A stretch of 64,000 nucleotides of DNA from Burkholderiales bacterium 8X. GTDB lineage: Bacteria > Pseudomonadota > Gammaproteobacteria > Burkholderiales > Burkholderiaceae_C. Numbering within the stretch: position 1 is the first letter of the stretch; every line of letters begins with the position of its first letter. Location of the stretch: contig LR732703.1 in NCBI GenBank assembly GCA_902506565.1, positions 1,384,525-1,448,524 of the forward strand, read 5' to 3'. A program made the translations under genes and the position numbers. Shown here piece by piece: positions 57,064 to 64,000 of the stretch. The notes beneath the pieces are model-generated. The model was not told where the DNA came from, searched no databases, and saw only the letters and a list, made by a program, of their open reading frames with translations.

Positions 57064-57638
57064 GCCATGCACTCCCGCAGGCTGCGCATGCTGCGCTGGA
57101 TCCACGCCTTGACCGTGCCGAGCGGCGCATCGAGCCGCTTGGCGATCTCGCTGTGCGAGCAGCCGTCGACATAGGCGAACAGCACGCAATCGCGGCGGGC
57201 CGGCTCCAGTTGCGACAGGCAGCCTTCGAGCCGGCCGAGATCGGCCCGCAGCTCGAACGGATCGGCGTGCGACGCATGGTGCGCGAGCGCCTGGCTGTCT
57301 TGGGTGGCTTGCACGGCTTCCTCTTCGACGCTGACTTCGCGGGCGCCGCGGCGAACCTTGTTCAGGGCAGCGTTGCGAACCACGCTGTAGATCCAGCCGC
57401 GCCCCTCGCCGCGGCGCGGATCGAAGGTCTCGGCACGTTGCCAGATGCTGACGAAGGCGTCGTGCAGCACGTCCTCGGCCTGCTGGCGATCCCGCACGAT
57501 GCGCAGCGCGACGCCGAGCAGGTAGCGTGCTTCGCGCAGGTAGAGGCGCTTGAGCGCCGAGCTATCGCCCCGGGCGCAGGCCGCCAGGGCGGCGTCGTAG
57601 TCGAACCGGTCGTCGGCGTTTTCTGGAGTGGCAGGCAA
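57060..57638 (-). CDS. ECF RNA polymerase sigma factor (SigK-like)
   Basis: 192 residues. Region 2 is LLGVALRIVRDRQQAEDVLHDAFVSIW and region 4 is LEPARRDCVLFAYVDGCSHSEIAKRLDAPLGTVKAWIQRSM. Together with the coupled anti-sigma gene it forms a stress-responsive pair of the SigK/RskA kind. The DUF3455 lipoprotein gene 79 bp upstream on the same strand is a candidate regulon member. Confidence 0.94.
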   Translation of the reverse strand: MPATPENADDRFDYDAALAACARGDSSALKRLYLREARYLLGVALRIVRDRQQAEDVLHDAFVSIWQRAETFDPRRGEGRGWIYSVVRNAALNKVRRGAREVSVEEEAVQATQDSQALAHHASHADPFELRADLGRLEGCLSQLEPARRDCVLFAYVDGCSHSEIAKRLDAPLGTVKAWIQRSMRSLRECMA

Positions 57639-57717
57639 GGTCGGCGAGGGCGGCGAAGGAAGGGTCTCGATGGTAGTCGAGCCCTCCGGCCAGGCGGCCC
57701 TTCACCGCCCCGGTCGA

Positions 57718-58296
57718 TCAGGATGCCTTCCAGAAGATGTAGTCGGCCTGGTACTTGACGACCTGCTTCTGGCCCTTGGTCGCCGGCGTGCAGGGCATCG
57801 AGGCCGGTGCCACGCCGCCTTGCAGCGCCACGCGCTGGATGTAGGTGATGCCGGTCATCGCGCCGCTGCCCATTGCCGGGTTGGCCTTGACCAGCTGGTA
57901 GGGCAGGCTGGTCGGGCCCGAGGGCGCGACCGCGACCTGGGTGGCGGTCAGCTTGGAGCCGTCCATCGATTCCCAGGTGGCGGGCGGGCCGTAGTACTTG
58001 CCGACCTGCTTGCCGCTGCGATCCATCAGGCGGGCATCGGGGCCGACGAACACCCATTCGGTCTGGCCGGGCATGTTGGCCTTGTCGCGGCACTCGTAGG
58101 TGATGTCGCCCATGCCGACGGTTTCCATGGCGACCTTGTTGCCGCTCGGCACCTGGATGCTCGGCGGCAGGCTGGCCTGCGAGAAGCTCGATGCCATCGG
58201 CTTCGAACCCATCATGGAGCCGCAGGCCGTGAGCAGGGTGGCGGCGGCAAGCGAGCCGACGAGGGCGGTGGAGCGAGAAGGAAGGAAAGCGCGCAT
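57718..58296 (-). CDS. DUF3455 lipoprotein
   Basis: 192 residues. Lipobox LLTAC at the end of the signal segment. The body has PPSIQVPSGNKVAMETVG, GDITYECRDKANMPGQTEWV, GKYYGPPATWESMDGSKL and VKYQADYIFWKAS, the DUF3455 pattern. Function unknown. It is placed just upstream of an ECF sigma/anti-sigma pair, which often control such envelope proteins. Confidence 0.9.
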   Translation of the reverse strand: MRAFLPSRSTALVGSLAAATLLTACGSMMGSKPMASSFSQASLPPSIQVPSGNKVAMETVGMGDITYECRDKANMPGQTEWVFVGPDARLMDRSGKQVGKYYGPPATWESMDGSKLTATQVAVAPSGPTSLPYQLVKANPAMGSGAMTGITYIQRVALQGGVAPASMPCTPATKGQKQVVKYQADYIFWKAS

Positions 58297-58403
58297 TGAT
58301 TTCTCCTGGGTTGACGATGATTTCAGCAGCCGCCTTTTCTGGCGTTGCTGATGGGTCTACCCGCGAGAAAGCGATTCGGATGCAGCGCGCCGCAAAAAAA
58401 GAT

Positions 58404-60113
58404 CTAGAGCCCGAACGCGAAGAAGCGCTTCGGCCCGGCGCCATTGAACATGCCGCTGCCCCAGAACACCATGCCGCCGGCGATCGACGCCCCGGCGGTG
58501 CAGGCGCCGCCGCTCGCGAAGGACCAGAGCGGCGCGCCGGTGCGTGCGTCGAGCGCATAGAAGGTGCCGCTGGCCGCATCCATGTTGCAGCCGAAGACCA
58601 CGTCCGCCGCGGCGCTCACCGGCCCCTCGGCCCGGCTGCCGCGCGGGTCCTTGGTGGTCCACAGCACGTCGCCGCTGGCGGCGTCGAGCGCGGCCCAGCC
58701 GCCGGCCGTGGTGACGGAACCGTCCTTCAGCCGCCAAGGCAGCGGGTTCTGCCCGGCGGAGGTCGGTCCGCTGTTGGCCACCGCGACGTAGATTCGCCGC
58801 CCGTCGGTCGCCGAACCCCATTGCAGTCCGCCGGAAAGTCCTGGAGGGCCGACCTGTGTCGACCAGAGCAGGTTGCCGTTGCGCGGGTTGAGCGCCCAGA
58901 ACTTGCCGCTCTTCTGGCCGGCGCCTACCAGCTCCACCCCGGAACGTGCAGCGTCTACCAGCATCGGCCCTTGCGCGAAGTCCCAGTCCGGGCCTTGCGG
59001 CACCGGGCAGTTGTCATTCGGCGGCACCACGAGGCCGGGCACGTTCAGGCCGCAACCGACGTTCCAGGCGTCGTACGGCACCGCGCGGCGGGCCCAGCGG
59101 ATGCGGCCGGTGTCCAGCGCCATGGCGAGCACCGAGTCGGGATGGTTGTCCGGGCTCATGCAGGCGGCTGGCGTGCCGCGGCCGTTCAGGCAGTCGAGCA
59201 CCGCAGTGGGCACCGAGAAGTTGTTGCCGGTGGCGACATAGAGCTGGTTGCGGGCGAGATCGACCGCCACCGTGCTGCCCCACACCGAGCCGCCGCTGTA
59301 GCCCGCCGGAACGGTGTAAGTCCGCCAGCGCTGGGCGCCGGTGCGCACGTCCAAGGCCATCACGCTGCCGCGGAAGTTGAACTGCCAGCCCTGCGACTTC
59401 GGCACGAAGCCGGCGACCAGTTCCTCGTTCGATGCGACGCCCACCAGCACCAGCCCGCCGCTCACCACGGCCGACTGGGTGACGGTGGAGTAGGCGGTCG
59501 AGTCGACCCGCCGCGACCAGAGCTTGCGTCCGTTGCGCTTGTCGACCGCGAACACGTGCGCCCCCTGCGGCGCCGGCTGGCCGAACGCCTGCAGGAACTT
59601 GCCGCTCTGGTTGCCGAGGATCAGCGCGTTGCCGACGATGGCCGGCGTGGCGCGCGCGAAGTCGCCGGCGATGCCGGTGTAGTCGGATATCGGCTTCTTC
59701 CAGACCACGGCGCCGGTCGCCCGCCGGAGCTTGTAGAGCCAGCCCTTCGAATCCGGGAAGTACACGAAGTCGCCTTCGACCGCCGGATGCGCGGTGACGT
59801 CGCCTTCGGTGGCAATCGACCAGCGCAGCTGCAGCGCGCCGACGCTGCGTGCATCGATGCGGCTCTCGTTCGCCTGGTAGCGGGTGTTGGAAAGATCGCT
59901 GCCGGCGCTGGTCCAGTCGGCTCGGTCTGCGCGTCGCTCGGCGGTCGCGTCGAAGGCGTCGCTCCGGTCGCCGTCGTCGGGCGCCTCGACGGCCAGCCGC
60001 CTGTCCGCGGGCTCTGGCGGGGCGACGACCTGGGGTGCGGCCTGGGCCACGCCCAGCAGGCACAGCGCGCCAGCGGCAGTCCAGGCACGCGAGGCGATTC
60101 GCGATCGGTTCAT
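58404..60113 (-). CDS. PQQ-type beta-propeller dehydrogenase (polyvinyl-alcohol-dehydrogenase-like)
   Basis: 569 residues. Signal peptide (WTAAGALCLLGVAQA). Repeated propeller blades carry the AxDxxTGxxxW-type motif, for example LYKLRRATGAVVWKKP, VFAVDKRNGRKLWSR, VMALDVRTGAQRWRT and FYALDARTGAPLWSF. Paired Cys in DAWNVGCGLNVPG. No heme c motif, so electrons must leave via a separate cytochrome. It acts in the periplasm on an alcohol; the substrate is not known. Confidence 0.85.
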   Translation of the reverse strand: MNRSRIASRAWTAAGALCLLGVAQAAPQVVAPPEPADRRLAVEAPDDGDRSDAFDATAERRADRADWTSAGSDLSNTRYQANESRIDARSVGALQLRWSIATEGDVTAHPAVEGDFVYFPDSKGWLYKLRRATGAVVWKKPISDYTGIAGDFARATPAIVGNALILGNQSGKFLQAFGQPAPQGAHVFAVDKRNGRKLWSRRVDSTAYSTVTQSAVVSGGLVLVGVASNEELVAGFVPKSQGWQFNFRGSVMALDVRTGAQRWRTYTVPAGYSGGSVWGSTVAVDLARNQLYVATGNNFSVPTAVLDCLNGRGTPAACMSPDNHPDSVLAMALDTGRIRWARRAVPYDAWNVGCGLNVPGLVVPPNDNCPVPQGPDWDFAQGPMLVDAARSGVELVGAGQKSGKFWALNPRNGNLLWSTQVGPPGLSGGLQWGSATDGRRIYVAVANSGPTSAGQNPLPWRLKDGSVTTAGGWAALDAASGDVLWTTKDPRGSRAEGPVSAAADVVFGCNMDAASGTFYALDARTGAPLWSFASGGACTAGASIAGGMVFWGSGMFNGAGPKRFFAFGL

Positions 60114-60229
60114 GTTGACTCTCCCTTTGTTTCGCAGCCCATTGAGCCACGAAGAGATGTCAGCAAGCGTGTTCGCTTGTCAGCCCCGGCACCGGCTTGT
60201 AAGGGATCGTCGAACCTTGGCCCGCGGGC

Positions 60230-61672
60230 CTACTTCTCGTCGCGAAACCAGTACCACTTGTAGAGCATGCGTTGGCCCGCGCGGCGGAACGGCGCGAAGG
60301 CCGGGGACTCGACCAGGCCCAGCACATTCGGGAAAGGCAGCGGCGAGCGGTAGATCGGCAGCTCGAAGACTTCCTGCCCGCCATCCTTGCCCGCCACCCG
60401 CTCGGCCAGCCGCTTGCCGGCCCAGGTCGAGAACGAAACGCCGTTGCCGCCGTAGCCGACCGCATACCAGATGCTCTTGCCCGGATCGGGCTGGGTGATG
60501 CGCGGCATCATGTCGTGGCTCACGTCGACCCAGCCCCACCAGGAGTAGTCGATGCGGATGCCGGCCAAGGGCGGGAACTTGCGGGCGATCGCATCGGTGA
60601 GCAGCTTGAGGTGAACCGGGTCTTCGGCATCCGCGCCGCTCACCGAGCTGCGGCTTCCGATCTGGAGCCGATTGCCTTCGAGCAGCCGGTAGTAGAAGCG
60701 CAGGGTCCGCGTGTCGGTGAGAAAGGTGCGCGACTTGAAGTTGGTCGCGCTCAGCTCGGCATCGGTCAGCGGCCGGGTCACCACCGAGTTCGACAGGATC
60801 GGCATCAGCCGGTTCTTGAGCAGCGGGTTGAGCGCCTGCCCGGTGTAGCCGCCGGTACACACCGCCACCCGCCGGGCCCGCACCGTGCCGCCGGGCGTGC
60901 GAAGGTGGTGGATGCCGTCGATCGTGGTCCAGCCCTGCACCGGGCTCGCGGGATGCACCTTGACGCCGAGCGCGCGCGCCTTGCGCATCAAGCCGAAGGT
61001 GAACTTGAGCGGATGAATGCCGACACCCTCCGGCTCGAACAGGGCGCCAGCCGTCTCGCGCTCGTCGCAGTAGTCGCGCCTGACTTCCTCGGCGCTCATC
61101 ATGCGGGTGGCATAGCCGAACTGTTCGCGCATCAGCCGGGCCTCGGTCTCGAGGCCCGCGAGCTTCTCGGGCCGATGCGCGAGATAGAGGTGCCCGCCGT
61201 CGAAGGCTTCGCAATCGATCTGGCGGGTGAGGCCGCGAAAGTTCTCGAAGCCGGCGCGGATCTCGGCGTCGAGCTTGCGGGCGGTGTCGATGCCCCAGCG
61301 CGCGATCCATTGCGAGCGCTTCAGCCGGCCGCTCGCGTTCTGGCCCTGGCCGCCGCTGCGGCTGGAGCAGCCCCAGGCGGCCTGGTTGGCCTCGAGTACC
61401 GTGGCCGCGATGCCGTGCTCCTGCGCGAGGTAGAGCGCCGTGGACATGCCGGTCGAGCCCGATCCGATGATCGCGACATCGACATCGATGTCGCCGCTGA
61501 CCGGGCCATCGTCCTCCGGCGGTTGGCCGGCGCTCGCGACCCAGTAGCTGGGCGCATAGGCGCGGCCGGTGCCGGGGTTGCGTGCCACCAGCGGGTCGTA
61601 GCGGGGGTCGTAGGCCTGCCCCGAGGGTGCCGGGGCGCTGCCGGTGAAATGGGCGGTGGCGTCGATCGTCAT
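60230..61672 (-). CDS. FAD-dependent amine/amino-acid oxidoreductase (DAO family, PuuB/OrdL-like)
   Basis: 480 residues. An N-terminal ~60-residue extension precedes the FAD motif VDVAIIGSGSTGMSTALYLAQ. The next conserved block is LEANQAAWGCSSRSGGQGQN, as in gamma-glutamylputrescine oxidases. Substrate-domain helix and C-terminal AVGYGGNGVSFSTWAGKRLAE follow. It probably oxidises an amine or amino-acid. It shares a transcript with the NTF2-like gene (18-bp gap) and is divergent from the MocR regulator. Confidence 0.9.
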   Translation of the reverse strand: MTIDATAHFTGSAPAPSGQAYDPRYDPLVARNPGTGRAYAPSYWVASAGQPPEDDGPVSGDIDVDVAIIGSGSTGMSTALYLAQEHGIAATVLEANQAAWGCSSRSGGQGQNASGRLKRSQWIARWGIDTARKLDAEIRAGFENFRGLTRQIDCEAFDGGHLYLAHRPEKLAGLETEARLMREQFGYATRMMSAEEVRRDYCDERETAGALFEPEGVGIHPLKFTFGLMRKARALGVKVHPASPVQGWTTIDGIHHLRTPGGTVRARRVAVCTGGYTGQALNPLLKNRLMPILSNSVVTRPLTDAELSATNFKSRTFLTDTRTLRFYYRLLEGNRLQIGSRSSVSGADAEDPVHLKLLTDAIARKFPPLAGIRIDYSWWGWVDVSHDMMPRITQPDPGKSIWYAVGYGGNGVSFSTWAGKRLAERVAGKDGGQEVFELPIYRSPLPFPNVLGLVESPAFAPFRRAGQRMLYKWYWFRDEK

Positions 61673-61690
61673 GCCGGGTTCCCGATTGCC

Positions 61691-62092
61691 TTAGCGAGCC
61701 GCAGGCAGGTTGGGGCGGGCCTTGCGGAACACGTTCTTCAGCTGGATCTTGCCGTCCTTGAACGCGAAGACGTCGATGCCGTCGACCTCGATCCGGCCGC
61801 CGTCCGCGGCCGTGCCGGTGAAGGTCCATTGCGACGTACCGAAGTCGCCCTGCACGAAATGCTGGCCGTTGATCCACTGCGCGTCCGGCACTGCTTCCCA
61901 GGCGGCGGCGAAGGCCTTGCGGACCGCTTCGGTGCCGACATGCCGGGTGCCGCAGGCGTCGGGGCCGGCGGCGGTCTGGAACACGCAGTCGTCGCTCATG
62001 AAGCTCATGAGCGCATCGACGTCATGGCGGTTCCAGGCGTCGCTGAAGGCAGCCAGGGTTTGGACGGTCACGGGGGTGTGGGAGGCGGTCAC
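61691..62092 (-). CDS. NTF2-like (SnoaL) family protein
   Basis: 133 residues, one NTF2 cone fold. AFSDAWNRHDVDALMSFMSDDCVFQTAAGP is the diagnostic start and GGRIEVDGIDVFAFKDGKIQLKN the end. GTG 62092 has AAGGA about 10 bases upstream. Member functions vary; placed before the FAD oxidoreductase it may act on a related intermediate. Confidence 0.88.
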   Translation of the reverse strand: MTASHTPVTVQTLAAFSDAWNRHDVDALMSFMSDDCVFQTAAGPDACGTRHVGTEAVRKAFAAAWEAVPDAQWINGQHFVQGDFGTSQWTFTGTAADGGRIEVDGIDVFAFKDGKIQLKNVFRKARPNLPAAR

Positions 62093-62129
62093 TGAAAAGC
62101 ATCCTTGGATTGAATGAGACAGAGCGTAG

Positions 62130-62144
62130 AAGCCGGGCCGGCTT
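62130..62144. promoter_or_regulatory. 15-bp palindrome in MocR/oxidoreductase divergent promoter region
   Basis: AAGCCGG, G, CCGGCTT: perfect 7-bp arms around one central base, midway between the divergent start codons at 62092 and 62228. A candidate operator for the MocR regulator or for the divergent operon. Confidence 0.4.
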
Positions 62145-62227
62145 TTCGAAAGTGCCAGATGCAAGGATTCGACCAAGCCAGTCGGCGGATCGCGCATCCT
62201 CGGGGCTGCCGTAGACTTTGAAGCACC

Positions 62228-63763
62228 ATGTCGCTTGCGCGTTCGACCCAGTGGGCCCAGCTTTTCGCGTTGCCGGAGCAGCCCGGCCTGCCCTTGCAGG
62301 GGCGCCTGCGCGCCGCCGTGGTGCAGGCGATCCTCGATGGCAGGCTGGGCGCCGGCGCACCGCTGCCGTCGTCCCGCGAGCTCGCGCAGCTGCTCGGGCT
62401 GAGCCGCAACACGGTCACCTCGGCCTACCTGCAGCTGATGGACGAGGGCTTCCTGGAGGCGCGGCCGCGCAGCGGGGTGTTCGTGGCGGCCAATGCGCGG
62501 CCGTTGACGGCGCTGGCTGCCGAACCGCTGGTCGGGCGCAGCGGCCATGCGGGGCAGCCGCCCGACTGGTCAGAACGGGTGCTGCGATCGCTCACCGCGC
62601 ATCCCACGCTGTCCAAGCCGGACCAGTGGCGCGACTATCCCTATCCCTTCATCTACGGCACGCACGACCCGCAGCTCTTCCCGACCGAGGACTTTCGCGA
62701 ATGCTGCGCCCGCAGCCTGGCGCGCTCGCAGCTGCCGCAGTGGACGCCCGACCTCGAGACCGATGACGTGCCGGAGCTGATCGAACAGATCCGGACCCGG
62801 CTGCTGCCCAAGCGCGGCGTCTTTGCGCTCAAGGAAGAAATCCTGGTGACCCTCGGCGCGCAGCATGCCTATTACCTGCTGGCCGAGGCATTGTTCGACG
62901 AAGGCACCCGGGTCGGGCTCGAGGAGCCCGGCCATCCGCATGCGCGCAACAGCTTCGCGCTGCGCCGGCCGCAGTGGGTCGAGGTCGCGGTGGACGACGA
63001 TGGCCTGGTGGTCGATGCCTTGCCGGCCGCCGACTACCTGTTCGTCACGCCCTCGCACCAGAGCCCGACCACCGCCACCCTGAGCCTGGAGCGGCGCCAG
63101 TGGCTCTTGCGCAAGGCCGAGCTTCAGGACTTCGTCATCATCGAGGACGACTACGAAGCCGAGAACCTGTACGAGGGCACGCCGATGCCCGCGCTCAAGA
63201 GCCTCGACAAGACCGGCCGCGTGATCTACGTCGGCTCGGTTTCCAAGAGCCTCTCGCCCGCGCTTCGGCTCGGCTTCATCGTGGCGCCGCGCGGCCTCAT
63301 CAAGGAGCTGCGGGCGATCCGGCATGCCATGGTCCGGCATCCGAGCGCCTTCCTCCAGCATGCCTATGCCTTGTTCCTGTCGCTCGGACATCACGAGTCC
63401 CATGCCCGCCGGGTCAATGCGGCGATGCAGGAGCGGCTTGGGCTCGCCGCGCAGGCGCTGCGCACGCACCTGCCGGACTTCGAGTTCAAGCTGCCGCAGG
63501 GCGGCGCCTCGATCTGGGTTCGTGCGCCGGCCTGGGTCGACGCCGGCGAGCTGGCGCTGATGGCGCGCAGCCACGGCGTGCTGATCGAGGCCGGCGACGT
63601 CTTCTTCGCGAAAGCGCCGTATCCGTGCCCGTACTTCCGCCTTCGGCTGTCGTCGATTCCCAGCTCGCAGATCCAGGCCGGCATCCGCGCCCTGGGGCAG
63701 GCGGTCGAGGAATTCGCGCTCGCCCGCGGCGAAGCGCGGCCTTCGACCACGCGCGCGCACTGA
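62228..63763 (+). CDS. MocR-family transcriptional regulator (GntR HTH plus aminotransferase-like domain)
   Basis: 511 residues. The GntR winged helix is in the first ~100 residues (LPSSRELAQLLGLSRNTVTS, DEGFLEARPRSGVFV). The class I aminotransferase domain follows, with the PLP lysine in YVGSVSKSLSPALRLGF and the Asp in DYLFVTPSHQSPT/IIEDDYEAE. MocR proteins sense an amino-acid-like ligand through PLP and control a divergent operon, here likely the NTF2/FAD oxidoreductase pair. Stop is followed by 237 bp to the window end in which no gene was recognised. Confidence 0.94.
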   Translation: MSLARSTQWAQLFALPEQPGLPLQGRLRAAVVQAILDGRLGAGAPLPSSRELAQLLGLSRNTVTSAYLQLMDEGFLEARPRSGVFVAANARPLTALAAEPLVGRSGHAGQPPDWSERVLRSLTAHPTLSKPDQWRDYPYPFIYGTHDPQLFPTEDFRECCARSLARSQLPQWTPDLETDDVPELIEQIRTRLLPKRGVFALKEEILVTLGAQHAYYLLAEALFDEGTRVGLEEPGHPHARNSFALRRPQWVEVAVDDDGLVVDALPAADYLFVTPSHQSPTTATLSLERRQWLLRKAELQDFVIIEDDYEAENLYEGTPMPALKSLDKTGRVIYVGSVSKSLSPALRLGFIVAPRGLIKELRAIRHAMVRHPSAFLQHAYALFLSLGHHESHARRVNAAMQERLGLAAQALRTHLPDFEFKLPQGGASIWVRAPAWVDAGELALMARSHGVLIEAGDVFFAKAPYPCPYFRLRLSSIPSSQIQAGIRALGQAVEEFALARGEARPSTTRAH

Positions 63764-64000
63764 GGGCGCTCTGTGGGCGCCGGCGCCTGCACCGGCGTCG
63801 TGCGCGGCGTTCGGCCGTGCACCAGAACGAGGGTAAGTCCCGAGTCGCTGGCTCCATGCGCGTCCGGGCGCTGGCACTTCCGGGGCTGTGGCGATGGGTG
63901 CAAAGTCGCTGGGCATCGCGAGCGGTGCGGATCGTGCATGACGATAGAAGTTTTGCGTCGTTGCCCGGCTGCCCGCTTGCCCTGATAGTGCGATGTTGCC

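Overview
This window is a high-GC stretch of a betaproteobacterial chromosome, most likely Comamonadaceae (Variovorax or a close relative). The assignment rests on overall composition, on the proteins' character, and on the housekeeping order folC-SPOR protein-cvpA-purF-metZ-gltX and prfB-pepN-fbp. No plasmid genes, phage genes, insertion sequences or CRISPR arrays were seen.

Layout. 1-2.4 kb: end of a heme-copper oxidase operon (subunit I C-terminus, subunit III, tri-heme cytochrome c). 2.4-6.5 kb: rpoN (sigma-54) divergent from a HisKA-only protein and an NtrC-type sigma-54 activator. 7-12.4 kb: two related zinc-ribbon membrane proteins; the second forms a tight operon with a dodecin and a TPR-methyltransferase. 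12.5-18.3 kb: secreted or hypothetical proteins, a luciferase-like flavin oxidoreductase whose start lies in a 9-bp repeat, a TRIC channel and a large secreted protein. 18.3-22.3 kb: a small accessory block at the 3' side of tRNA-Thr, with a P-loop kinase, two tiny coiled-coil proteins, a NYN/PIN-like protein and a coupled NERD-UvrD helicase.

22.6-43.6 kb is mostly conserved core: fbp, pepN, prfB (with its programmed frameshift), plsY, a RidA protein, murB, argG, ppnP, folC, a SPOR protein, cvpA, purF, metZ, gltX, then tRNA-Ala/Glu/Asp and a strong terminator. 43.7-53.1 kb is accessory: an SGNH hydrolase, then a contact-dependent-inhibition (CDI) / two-partner-secretion locus. Its TpsA/CdiA protein is split by a large internal loss and frame change. 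The toxin end keeps a VENN boundary and an EndoU/BECR-like domain. It is followed by a visibly AT-richer array of immunity-like genes containing two duplicated families, and then by an intact TpsB/CdiB transporter. 53.2-63.8 kb: a monooxygenase-like protein, a GT1 glycosyltransferase with an acidic repeat, an NlpC/P60 lipoprotein, an ECF sigma/anti-sigma pair with a DUF3455 lipoprotein, a PQQ-type propeller dehydrogenase, and an FAD oxidoreductase/NTF2 pair divergent from a MocR regulator.

The parts most likely to repay attention are the decayed CDI locus with its immunity array, the NERD-helicase/NYN pair by tRNA-Thr, and the HisKA-only protein between rpoN and its activator. All functions are inferred from sequence reading alone; percentages of identity are by eye.
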